This document shows positions 16,996 to 26,100 of a DNA stretch of 43,696 bases, in pieces (position 1 is the stretch's first letter; the number at the start of each line of letters is the position of its first letter). A program made the position numbers and the translations under genes. Origin of the DNA: Anaerolineales bacterium (GTDB taxonomy: Bacteria > Chloroflexota > Anaerolineae > 4572-78 > J111). Location of the stretch: the NCBI GenBank assembly GCA_020634935.1, contig JACKAT010000048.1, forward strand, positions 1 to 43,696, given 5' to 3'. The notes below the pieces were generated by a model. That model made no database searches. It saw only the letters and a list, made by a program, of their open reading frames with translations, and was not told the DNA's origin.

Positions 16996-17937
16996 ATGTC
17001 AGATATGCTACAACAAGCTATTGCTGCCATTAAATCTGGTGATAAAAACACTGGTAAGCAATTATTACTTGAAATCTTGACATCTGATCAACGGAATGAA
17101 GGTGCTTGGTTATGGATGACTCAAGTCGCAAGCTCAGATCATGAGCGTATGAAGTGCTTGCAAAATGTCTTGAAAATTAACCCTAATAATGAAACAGCAA
17201 AGCACGGAATAGCCCTCTTACAACAAAAGCAATCTAGCCAAGCAAAAAAATTGGATATACCCCCGACTGAAACACCATCCCAAACAGAACAGCAACAAAT
17301 CCAAACTGCACAAACAAGCTCATCCAGACCAATTAAGCCCCTCAAACGGCAAGCAACAAAAAAATGTCCTTATTGCGCTGAGACTATTAAAGCTGAAGCT
17401 GTTATTTGTCGGTTTTGTAGTACGGATTTGGTATTAGGACAAACCAGTAAACAACAAGTCTCGGTTCGAAATGAAGTCTCAACGACTTCAAAAGACCCTC
17501 TTCCCAAGAAAAAGAAAAGCAATACAAGTATCGTTCTGATGTCATTGATATTGCTAATCGGTTGTTTTTGTTGTGTTGGAGTTTTTAGTCAAACTGATGA
17601 AACAGCACAAAAATCTCCATCAGGTCCAAAATCGACTTCAGGCCCAACGCCAACTACAGGCCCAACACCGATCAAGTCTGATCCTTACGGCGCAAGAGCT
17701 ATGTGTGAACACTTTGTTACTGAGCGACTGAAAGCTCCATCAACTGCTGAGTTTCATTATGATACAGAAGAAGTCTATGGAGTAACTGGAAAAGCCAAAA
17801 ATTATCATATAGTAATTGGGCAAGTTGATGCACAGAACGCATTTGGGGCGATGTTAAGAACAACTTATCGTTGTGAACTTCACTACGATATTCATGATCC
17901 TGATACTTGGTATCTCGATAATATTGAAGTTGAATAA
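16996..17937 (+). CDS. TPR, zinc-ribbon and single-span membrane protein
   Basis: The 313-residue protein has, in order: an N-terminal TPR-like helical repeat (1-75, EGAWLWMTQVASS...INPNNETAKHGIALL), a Gln/Thr linker, and a double-CxxC zinc ribbon (CPYCAETIKAEAVICRFC, about 124-141). A membrane span lies at about 176-196 (IVLMSLILLIGCFCCVGVF), then a Ser/Thr/Pro/Gly linker and an outer C-terminal domain (CEHFVTERLKAPSTAEF ... YHIVIGQVDAQNAFGA). The last domain resembles small exported domains in phage and mobile-element proteins. The substrate is unknown. The ribosome site is AGAGGTAGG. Like its neighbour it is AT-rich. Confidence 0.8.
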   Translation: MSDMLQQAIAAIKSGDKNTGKQLLLEILTSDQRNEGAWLWMTQVASSDHERMKCLQNVLKINPNNETAKHGIALLQQKQSSQAKKLDIPPTETPSQTEQQQIQTAQTSSSRPIKPLKRQATKKCPYCAETIKAEAVICRFCSTDLVLGQTSKQQVSVRNEVSTTSKDPLPKKKKSNTSIVLMSLILLIGCFCCVGVFSQTDETAQKSPSGPKSTSGPTPTTGPTPIKSDPYGARAMCEHFVTERLKAPSTAEFHYDTEEVYGVTGKAKNYHIVIGQVDAQNAFGAMLRTTYRCELHYDIHDPDTWYLDNIEVE

Positions 17938-18058
17938 GCTAAAGAAAAACTGCTCATTTGTACAATAGCAGACCAAGCCGAATAAAATCGGTTAGGCCAT
18001 TGATTTCATTTGTTCAGCCGATGCCAAACGGGTACAATCAAATTCGGAGGTAATTAAA

Positions 18059-18295
18059 ATGACTCTGCAAGAAATTATTGCCGACATCCACGCGCTCAAT
18101 GAAGATTTGGAAGTTTATGAACGCAAATACGGCGTGCTTTCCGAAACGTTCTACGAATTATACCAAAGCGGCGAAGAACCTGAGCATGAGGCTTGGGTCC
18201 TCGATTGGGCTGATTGGGCCGGCGCTTATAAAATTCTGCTGCGCCGGCAAGAGCAATACCGGCGGACCATTGGACAACTCCCCACCGCATCCTGA
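18059..18295 (+). CDS. Small acidic protein, possible orphan antitoxin
   Basis: A 78-residue acidic helical protein (EDLEVYERKYGVLSETFYEL...WVLDWADWAGAYKILLRRQE). It resembles small proteins that in other Chloroflexota and cyanobacteria sit beside a toxin gene of the TumE/DUF6516 kind; this is from memory and is only a suggestion. No partner gene is present on either side: downstream there is only the tandem-repeat region. GGAGG lies 8 bases before the ATG. Confidence 0.65.
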   Translation: MTLQEIIADIHALNEDLEVYERKYGVLSETFYELYQSGEEPEHEAWVLDWADWAGAYKILLRRQEQYRRTIGQLPTAS

Positions 18296-18429
18296 TGACC
18301 CCGGCTTGACAGTACTCATCCCCATCATAAGCATGTTCCCCCCAATTTTCAACGCTCCCCATTTTTGCATTCAACTCGCCCAAAAAATTTCAGACAACAC
18401 CCCTTCGCCTATCCGATTTGCCATGTGAA

Positions 18430-18640
18430 AGAAAAAAATCCACCGTTTTGTATTCGATACAGTGAGGGCGCGGAAAAAATCCGGCACTTTGTATTCGATT
18501 CGACGAGAACGCGGAAAAAAGATCCGCCGTTTTATATTCGATCCGGCGGGCGTGTAAAAAAAATCCGGCGTTTTGCATTCGATTCGGCCAGCGCGTAAAA
18601 AAAATCCGGCAATTTGTATTCAAAACGGTGAAAAAATTTC
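18430..18640 (+). repeat. Degenerate 42-bp tandem array, ~5 copies
   Basis: Units begin near 18431, 18473, 18514, 18555 and 18596. Each reads roughly AAAAAATCCGCCGTTTTGTA then TTCGATTCGGCGAGCGCG. Copies differ by point changes and one-base A-tract slippage. The array leads directly into the 123-bp array, and both share the TTCGATTC/AAAACGG words. Several frames are open on both strands without gene-like signals. Confidence 0.8.
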
Positions 18641-18940
18641 AGCCAACGGCAAATTTCAATCGAAAAATTGGAAAAAATTGGATAGAATTGGCTTGCATTA
18701 TAAAGATCGTTGGAAAAATTGGATCGACTCGCTGTTTTCGATTCAAAACGGCGAAAAAATTTCGGCGAACGGCGAATTTCAATCGAAAAATTGGAAAAAA
18801 TTGGATAGAATTGGCTTGCATTATAAAGATCGTTGGAAAAATTGGATCGACTCGCTGTTTTCGATTCAAAACGGTGAAAAAATTTTAGCGAACGGCGAAT
18901 TTCAATCGAATCAGCGGAAAAAATTGGATAGAATTGGAAA
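18640..18940 (+). repeat. 123-bp tandem repeat array, ~2.4 copies
   Basis: The anchor AATTTCAAT recurs at 18652, 18775 and 18898, exactly 123 bp apart. Copies 1 and 2 are almost identical; the third is cut short by the MITE-like element. The unit is 41 codons long and several frames are open on both strands, including a 154-codon plus-strand ORF with a repeated NWKKLDRIGLHYKDRWKNW peptide. There is no convincing ribosome site, so I treat it as non-coding. Confidence 0.85.
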
Positions 18941-18943
18941 ATA

Positions 18944-19078
18944 TTATGAGTTACGCAGTTCAAAAGGTGACAGTCACTTTGGTGTTATAAATCGACCTAT
19001 TTGGGCTAAACGGACGTTCATTTTCAGCAAAAAGTGACTGTCACCTTGTTCGTTTCACCCAACTGCGTAAGTCCTAAA
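18944..19078. mobile_element. MITE-like element, copy 2
   Basis: Homologous along its length to 12708-12842. It has the better-preserved ends: left TTATGAGTTACGCAGTTC, right complement TTAGGACTTACGCAGTT. The subterminal AAGGTGACAGTCACTTT and AAGTGACTGTCACCTT are a perfect inverted pair. It truncates the 123-bp array and ends about 70 bp before the DUF2723 gene. Confidence 0.75.
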
Positions 19079-19146
19079 TATTATAAAAGATGGGAAATGC
19101 ACTAAGCTTTTGCCAAAGCGTTTGCTCTGTTCTATGATAATCGCTT

Positions 19147-21246
19147 ATGGCTACGGACAACACCCCCTCCCCAACCAAATCCATCCGGCAGCGACTGGAA
19201 CCTATCCTGGCCTGGCCCTGGATTTTGGTCCCGTTATTGGCCCTACTGGCCTGGCTCTATCTGCGTACCATGCCGCCGGGCATGAGTTCCTGGATCGTCG
19301 AAGGTTGGGACTCGGCCATGCTGCAAGTCACCGGCAGCACCTGGGGCATTCCGCATTCGCCGGGGTATCCGCTGTACACCATCTTGGCCAATCTATTTGT
19401 CCGCTTAATCGGCTGGCTGCCCGGCCTGACCGGTACCGAAGTCGCCTGGCGGGTCAGTTTTTTCTCAACGGTCGCCAGCCTGCTGACCTTAATGCTGGTT
19501 TATCTGATTGTGCGCCGATTAACCCGCAATCGCTTCGTGGCGCTCGGCATTAGCGCCTTGCTGGGCGTCAGTTTTATCTTCTGGCGCGGGGCGATTATGG
19601 CCGAAGTTTACAGCCTTAACGCGCTCATTTTCGCCCTGACCTACTGGCTGGCCCTGGTGTGGGATGCCGACCGGCGGGATCGCTGGTTGGTGCTGCTCGG
19701 TCTGGTGTTGGGCGCGGGCGTCGTCCATCATCGCACCGCTTTCTTTTTGCCATTAACCCTCGCTCTGTGGGTGATGCTCCGGCGCGAGAAAAAACCGAAC
19801 CATTGGGATGCCTTTGTCCCCACCACGCCTCGCTGGCGGCTGGTGCTGCGGCGCTGGTTGATATTAGCCGGTTGCGCTCTGCTGCCGCTGTTGACCTATC
19901 TGTACCTGCCCTGGGCCGCGCAAAACCGCGTGGGGCAAACTTGGCTCTACGCCAATGCCTCGGATTGGAACACCTTCTGGTTCATCGTCCTGGCGCGCGA
20001 ATGGTGGGGGCTGGTTCAGACGCCGGTCACCGCCGCCGATTGGCTGGCCAATTTGTTGGCGCTGTTCCGGCAGCAGGCCGATCAAATTACGACCATCGGC
20101 GTTGTGGGCGGCCTGATTGGTATCGGGTGGGCGCGGCGTTATTTCTGGCTGTTTGGCCCGCCGCTGGTCATGCTGATCTTTTTTGGTGTTTCTTACAAAG
20201 TCGCCGATCTGGACAGTATGCTGATCCCCCTGACCCTAACCTTATGTATCGGCTTGGGTATTCTACTCGGCAATCTGATCCGGTTAGTCGTCACCTGGCT
20301 GCTTAAATCGCTGCGGATGCGTGACAGCGACCTGCGGGGCGAACGCTGGCTTAGTACCGTGCTGCGTACCAGTTTTTCGCTGTTAATTTTGCTGATGGGG
20401 TACGTAATCGTTCATCCGGTTGCCGAAGCCAACTACCCGGCCGTCGATCTCAGCGGCGATTGGCAGGCCGAGGACCTGGTCGAAGAGGTGGCGGCCATCG
20501 CCGAAGCCGGCACGCCCGTAACCATCATCGGCCAGGATAACAGCGTCTTGCCTGATTTTATTTACGCCAAGGTCGTTTTGAACCACCCCATCGAGGCCCT
20601 ATCGACCACCACCCTCAGCCGGATGCCGGAAACCGAAAGTATGGCGCTCGTTCAGGATCGGTTCGAGCGCGGCCACCGGGTGTTGGTCGATAAGGAAACG
20701 CTCGATTTAGGCTTTCTGCCCTGGCTCGACGACGCCATTGAAACGGGGCAGATCTTCCTGGCGCCAACCGGCCATCCCGTGCTGTGGGAACTTATCCCGC
20801 GCCCGATGCCGCCTCATCTGCCCGAGACCGAACCGTGGGCGGAAGCGCCGCCCAACCAAATGCTCGACGGCCGCATGACGATGCTGGCCTATCACGACCG
20901 CATCATCCACAAACGAACCGGCTGCTTTTTACGATTGACCCTCTTCTGGCTGGCCACAGAACCGCTGGCTGAAGATTACTACGTCTCCGTTCAACCGTTG
21001 GGCGGCGAAACGGTCATTGACAAAAACGATCACCTGGCCCTGATGCGCGGCTACCTGCCGACCTCGGCCATGCTGCCCGGCGAAGTGGTCCGCGATGAAG
21101 TCGATCTGCTCATCCGCCAGCCGGCGGCGCTGCCGGCTATTACCCTGGTCGTCACTCTGTACCAGGTTCAGGGCGATCAATTCCCCACCTTCGGCCACGT
21201 CGAACTGCCGCTCACCGTCGATCCGGGTCAGTGCAACGGGCTTTGA
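19147..21246 (+). CDS. DUF2723 GT-C-like membrane protein
   Basis: A 699-residue polytopic membrane protein. Residues 25-405 hold about ten hydrophobic spans. The first outer loop has the DUF2723 pattern (EGWDSAMLQVTGSTWGIPHS then PGYPLYTI), where an acidic residue and the H-x-PGYPL motif recall GT-C mannosyl/oligosaccharyl transferases. Residues about 425-699 form a soluble outer domain without recognised motifs. Family members are thought to transfer sugars from lipid carriers to proteins or lipids; the substrate here is unknown. No strong ribosome site precedes the ATG. The MITE-like element just upstream may have displaced or supplied its promoter. Confidence 0.85.
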   Translation: MATDNTPSPTKSIRQRLEPILAWPWILVPLLALLAWLYLRTMPPGMSSWIVEGWDSAMLQVTGSTWGIPHSPGYPLYTILANLFVRLIGWLPGLTGTEVAWRVSFFSTVASLLTLMLVYLIVRRLTRNRFVALGISALLGVSFIFWRGAIMAEVYSLNALIFALTYWLALVWDADRRDRWLVLLGLVLGAGVVHHRTAFFLPLTLALWVMLRREKKPNHWDAFVPTTPRWRLVLRRWLILAGCALLPLLTYLYLPWAAQNRVGQTWLYANASDWNTFWFIVLAREWWGLVQTPVTAADWLANLLALFRQQADQITTIGVVGGLIGIGWARRYFWLFGPPLVMLIFFGVSYKVADLDSMLIPLTLTLCIGLGILLGNLIRLVVTWLLKSLRMRDSDLRGERWLSTVLRTSFSLLILLMGYVIVHPVAEANYPAVDLSGDWQAEDLVEEVAAIAEAGTPVTIIGQDNSVLPDFIYAKVVLNHPIEALSTTTLSRMPETESMALVQDRFERGHRVLVDKETLDLGFLPWLDDAIETGQIFLAPTGHPVLWELIPRPMPPHLPETEPWAEAPPNQMLDGRMTMLAYHDRIIHKRTGCFLRLTLFWLATEPLAEDYYVSVQPLGGETVIDKNDHLALMRGYLPTSAMLPGEVVRDEVDLLIRQPAALPAITLVVTLYQVQGDQFPTFGHVELPLTVDPGQCNGL

Positions 21247-21548
21247 GGCGGCTTTTCGAGGCAGATTGAGCTGCCTGGCTTCAAATTGACCTCACCGCTT
21301 GTCATTTTGAGCGTACTCCAGGTACAATGCCGATACACTTTCGGCCACATAATCCCATTTCGTTTGCCCATCAACTGACTCAAGTTTCAAATTGACCAAC
21401 ATTGTGCCAATCTCGTTCCCCCTCAATAGGGGGCGGCTTCTCAGTTGAGGAGATTCTCGGCTATACGTATCTTACCTTTCACCTCGCCGCATCACCCGCA
21501 ATGCGTTAGGCTGCTTGGTAAATATATGACTAAAGAAAGGGAAGTAAG
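21247..21548. other. Intergenic gap with one small hairpin
   Basis: Nothing gene-like is visible. A CCCCCT/AGGGGG hairpin (about 21418-21433) lacks a T tract. AAAGGGAAG before the next gene is its ribosome site. Confidence 0.4.
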
Positions 21549-22373
21549 ATGGATCGCAAAGAACTCGATACAGCTAAATGGGCAGATGTTGATCAAACCC
21601 AGGATACAGACCACTTTGTAGGGTATCTAGACAAAGTGAGTGACATTGAGGCGGTTCAAGCCTACAAACGCCGAACGTACAACTTGATGAAAATTGAAGA
21701 AGGCCATTGTGTCTTAGACATCGGTTGTGGGGCGGGTGATGATGTCCTTAAATTGGCCGAAATGGTTGGCTCATCGGGGCGGGCGGTAGGCGTTGATAAC
21801 AGCGAGGCGATGATTTCCGAAGCGCAAAAACGCGCAGCGACCTTGAATTTAGCGGCAGAGTTTCGCGTCGGCGACATCTATGACCTTGATGAAGAGGATA
21901 ACAGCTTCGATAGCTGTCGCGCTGACCGGATATTTCAGCATTTGTCAGACCCGCAGCGCGCGCTGGCGGAAATGGTGCGCGTGACGCGACCCGGTGGTCG
22001 GGTTGTCATCTTCGATGTCGATTGGGAAACGCTGGCCATCGATGCCCCCGATGTTGCTGTAACACGCAAGATAGTAAATATGGTTTGTGATGACACGATT
22101 AATGGCTGGGCGGGACGTCAGTTGTTTCGCTATTGTAAACAGACCGGGTTAGAGGATCTGGTGGTTGTTCCCGAGCCGACGATCTTCTTCGGGTATGCCT
22201 TAATCGAGCATTTACTTCAATTGAGTATTATTGCCGAAACCTTGCAAAATGCAGGTGAGCTTTCTGCATCCCAGGTAACCAACTGGTTAAACGCCTTGAA
22301 GCAAAGCGACGAAATAGGGCAGTTTTTTTGCAGTGTCACAAGCTACAGTGTGTGTGGGCGAAAATCTGGTTAA
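21549..22373 (+). CDS. Class I SAM-dependent methyltransferase
   Basis: A 274-residue Rossmann-fold methyltransferase of the UbiE/Methyltransf_11-25 type. Motif I is VLDIGCGAGDD at about 55-65. The acidic end of strand 2 is VGVDNSEAM, motif III is in DEEDNSFDSCRADRIFQHLS, and the strand 4 region is ALAEMVRVTRPGGRVVIFDV. The substrate cannot be read from the sequence: the C-terminal 90 residues, which usually define it, match nothing I recognise. AAGGGAAG precedes the ATG. The gene stands alone with its own gap on both sides. Confidence 0.88.
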   Translation: MDRKELDTAKWADVDQTQDTDHFVGYLDKVSDIEAVQAYKRRTYNLMKIEEGHCVLDIGCGAGDDVLKLAEMVGSSGRAVGVDNSEAMISEAQKRAATLNLAAEFRVGDIYDLDEEDNSFDSCRADRIFQHLSDPQRALAEMVRVTRPGGRVVIFDVDWETLAIDAPDVAVTRKIVNMVCDDTINGWAGRQLFRYCKQTGLEDLVVVPEPTIFFGYALIEHLLQLSIIAETLQNAGELSASQVTNWLNALKQSDEIGQFFCSVTSYSVCGRKSG

Positions 22374-22410
22374 GCTAGCTGCTTCTATAAATCTCCTTTC
22401 ATCCACCTTG

Positions 22411-22419
22411 TGGTATAAT
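22411..22419 (+). promoter_or_regulatory. Extended -10 promoter for the 22475 gene
   Basis: TGGTATAAT is a full extended -10 without a good -35. It lies about 55 nt upstream of the next ATG. Confidence 0.5.
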
Positions 22420-22474
22420 ATTGCTGAATATGGATGGGTAAGTAAAGTAACTATGGCTTGTAGGGAGCTACACG

Positions 22475-22825
22475 ATGGTCGAAATCAAAATGCAAATTAC
22501 CGATGCGCTGGCCCAACGGCTGCAACCGATGCACGATTGGTTGTCAACGGTTCTGGAATTGAGCCTGGTCGGTTTCAAAACCCCCGCTGTGCAAACCGCC
22601 TCTGAGCTTATTGATTTTCTTGCTACCGGCCCGTCGTCCAGTGACGTCATCGCCTACCACGTATCAGACCGGGCGCAGGAGCGACTGCGTCGGTTACTGG
22701 CCATCAATGAAGCCGGTCTAGCTTCATCAGAAGAACAGGCCGAACTGGACGAAATCGAACGGATCGAACATATTGTAATCATACTCAAAGCCCAGGCCCA
22801 GGAAAAATTGACCTACCCCTTTTAA
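22475..22825 (+). CDS. Conserved hypothetical protein, partner of an HNH relic
   Basis: A 116-residue, mostly helical acidic protein (SDRAQERLRRLLAINEAGLA, then EEQAELDEIERIEHIVIILK). Proteins with this ending are, to my knowledge, frequent in cyanobacteria and Chloroflexota directly upstream of HNH-endonuclease genes. The function is unknown; it could be an antitoxin-like or binding partner. AGGGAG lies 7 bases before the ATG. Its last codons run straight into the tail of an HNH gene in another frame, so its own C-terminus may have been altered by the deletion. Confidence 0.7.
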   Translation: MVEIKMQITDALAQRLQPMHDWLSTVLELSLVGFKTPAVQTASELIDFLATGPSSSDVIAYHVSDRAQERLRRLLAINEAGLASSEEQAELDEIERIEHIVIILKAQAQEKLTYPF

Positions 22826-22923
22826 CTCCGGAAGGTCGGGTCACAGCCAAAATGCTGCACCTCAACGATGCGAATCGAATTGAAGAACGAGAACGGCTCA
22901 TAGCCGTTGGTTTATACCCCTGA
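22825..22923 (+). pseudogene. C-terminal relic of an HNH endonuclease
   Basis: The frame shifted relative to the preceding gene reads LTPEGRVTAKMLHLNDANRI then EERERLIAVGLYP and a stop. This fits the C-terminal pattern I know from cyanobacterial/Chloroflexota HNH proteins (TP-GRATV--L-LN ... R--W---G--PP). The HNH catalytic part and start are absent, so most of the gene was deleted, leaving 33 codons fused behind its usual neighbour. Confidence 0.55.
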
Positions 22924-23196
22924 TTGTGTTTTTCATCACTCTGATTACAATGTTAATAACATTCGTATTCACTAGACCATTCTGCTTGTAACCCATTGTG
23001 CTGTGTCCTGAAAAACCATTCTCTATTCTTGCTAACCGAATAGAGCGCCTCTTATCTCTCCTTATTTTTCTCTGCCAAAAATCAAACCGGCACAAACAAC
23101 AAGCTGATTTGGCGTTCCCTCTTCATAATAAAGCCGACGGCTAATTGCTGATAGCTGACGGCTGCATTTCACCCATCCTTTGGAGGCAAAGAAGCT

Positions 23197-26100
23197 ATGG
23201 CAGATATTCGCTTTATCGTTAGTAACCAACGACTACACGGCCTTGATCCCAACTTGTTCGGCAATTTCTTGGAACGACCCAGTTGGGGCGGCGAGTTAGG
23301 CGTTGAAGGCGCAGTTGTGCCTAATACGCACACCCTTCAGCCGGAGGTCTTAAAGCGCATCCGCCAAATGGACATCCCCATCCTGCGCTTTCCCGGCGGC
23401 AGCGATGTCGATTACGTTGATTGGGCCGATATGATCGATAACCTGCCCGGTCGGCCCGGCCCGCGCCCGGTCAGCCATCCCCGTGGCAACGAAATCACCA
23501 ACTTCTTTGGCTACGATGAATATCTGCGCATGTGCGAAGATATCGGCATCGCCATGCATCTGGTGGTCAACTTTGCCGATGGTATGTTGCAGCGCAAACC
23601 GCTGGCCGATGCCGCCCGCTACGCCGCCTCGCTGGTGGCCTACTGTAACGCGTCGCTCAAGGCCCAACTGCCGCCCAAAATGTACGACTGGCCGGGTTTA
23701 CGCGCCCAAAACGGGCATCCGTCCCCGTATGGCGTCAAATATTGGGAAATCGGCAATGAGAACTGGTTCTTCGTCAACACGCTGCTGGCTCAGGGGCTGG
23801 GGCATGATGAAATCGACCGGCGCTATCTCGACTGCCTGGTCGCCTATGTCGATGCCATGCGGGCCGTCGATCCCGCCATTGAAATTATGGTCGATGTCCA
23901 ATTCAAGCGCACCAGCCTGATGGAATCGATCCGGGAGCGGTTGGGCAATAAGGTTCACTACTTTGTTGAGCACCTCTACACGCCGTGGGACATCACCCAG
24001 GTGTTGAAAGACGGCCAGCCGTACCCCATCCCATCGCTGACCGAGCAAGAGGTGTGGTCAACCTGGACAGTGGTGCCGGAAGTCAACAGCAGCGGCGAGT
24101 CGACGCTCAACAGCACTATCCTGACCCAGGCCCGGCGGTTGGGCTACAAAATGGCCATCACCGAGTGGAACTGGAACGGCTGGTGGAGTTTTGACTACCA
24201 GCCGGGTACAAAATGGCCGCCCGACTCCGCCTTTGCCAGAGGTGTCGGTGCCGCCGGATACGTCCACGCCTTCATGCGGGCCGCCGACACCGTAGCGATT
24301 GGATCGCAGTCGCTGACGGTGGGCAACCATTGGGGCATCACCGGTATTCGGGCCGATAAAACCGGGCAAACGCTGCCTTATTTTCTGCCGACCGGCCAGA
24401 TGATCATGTTCTACGCCCAACATCACGGCGATCGCGTCCTGTCCGTGCGCTCGGAAAACGTGCCGACGTATCGCCAACCGTTTGAAATGGCCGGCCTCAA
24501 ACCCGCCGAGCGCGTGGCCTATCTCGATGTCGTGGTCAGCGCCGATGATACGGCCATTTACTTCCACGCCATCAACCGCCATTTTAGCCAGGATTTGCCG
24601 GTAGTCATCGACCTATCAGCCTTTGGCGGGCTAGCCCAGAGCGTCGATCATTACATTTTCGAGGGCCGGCTCGACAGCGATCCGCCGCTGCCCAATACCA
24701 AAGAATCGGCCTGGTTCCGCGAGCAGACCGTATCGCTGACCGGCTCCGAATTGCGAGCGACGCTGCCCAAGCGGTCGATCTCGTGCCTCAAGATTGGTCG
24801 GGTCGATGTCCCGGCCTACAGCGTTGAATACGTGTCTCACAATACGCCCACGGTCGCTGTGGCCGGCGAAACCAAAGCGGTGCAGATTACCGTGCGCAAT
24901 ACCGGTTCTCGAACGTGGGTGGCCGGCGGCCAAAACCCGTTTCATCTGGGCTATCATTGGTATACCGCCGAGGGTCAGGAGGTCTCCGGCTCGTTGTGGG
25001 CTGACAATCGCACCGAACTGCCGCGCAATCTGGCCTACGGCGACAGCGCAACGCTGACCTGTAATTTAAGTATTCCGCGCGCCGCCGGAAATTATGAGGT
25101 CCGCTGGGATATGGTCGAGGAGCTGCGCACCTGGTTCACCTGGCAGGGGGCGCCAACCCTGAACGTCCGCCTTACGGTCAACCCGGAGGTGGTTGAGCCG
25201 CCGCCGGTCGGCAGCCTGAGCGTCAGCGCCAGCCACAACAACCAACAGCAAGGCCCCGATAACCTCCGGCAGGCCATCGACAACGACCCGGCGACCCGCT
25301 GGAGCAGCCGCCTGACGCAGCGCCCCGGCATGTGGTTCCGCATCGATCTGGGCAGCCCGCGCACCGTCAGTCAAATTCGTCTCAACAACGACTCGTCGCC
25401 GCGTGATTATCCGCGTGGCTACATCGTCAAAGTGTCGCTGGATGGGCAGAGTTGGCAGACCGTCGCCACCAATCCCAATAACGACCGGCCTTTGGAAGTA
25501 ACCTTCAGCGCCCGGCAAGTGCGCTTTATTCACATCGAGCAGACCGGCCTATCTGATTCTTACTGGTGGTCGATTCACCGCATCGACGTAGCCGGTGAGG
25601 CCAAGTTGTCGCTGAGCGCCAGCCACAACAATCGCCACTTGGGCGCGGATAATCTCCAGCAAGCCATCGACGGCCAAGCGTCGACCCGCTGGAGCAGCCA
25701 GGCCACGCAGCAGCCGGGTATGTGGTTTGAGATCGATTTGAATGAAATTCGTGCGGTCAGTGGCCTGGTGTTGGGGATAGCGGCCTCGCCCAACGATTAC
25801 CCGCGCGGCTACAGAATTTTGCTGTCCACCGACCGTTCGAATTGGGCGGAAATGGCCCGTAACGATCAGAACACGCGTCCGCTCGACGTCAGCTTTACGC
25901 CGCGCCAGGCCCGCTATATTCGCATCGAGCAAACCGGCAGTTCAAGCAGTTGGTGGTGGTCGATCCACGAACTGACCGTCAAATCGACGGAAACCCGACC
26001 GCCGATGAGCGTACGGGCCAGCCACAATAACGTTACGAGCGGCGTCGACAATCTCTCGCAGGCGCTGGATGGAAACCCGTCTACTCGCTGGAGCAGCCAG

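Noticed and set aside
18573..19037. 154-codon plus-strand ORF (and overlapping ORFs in other frames and on the minus strand) across the tandem arrays
   Set aside because: Unit lengths divisible by three keep several frames open together, there is no convincing ribosome site, and the ORF runs into the MITE-like element.
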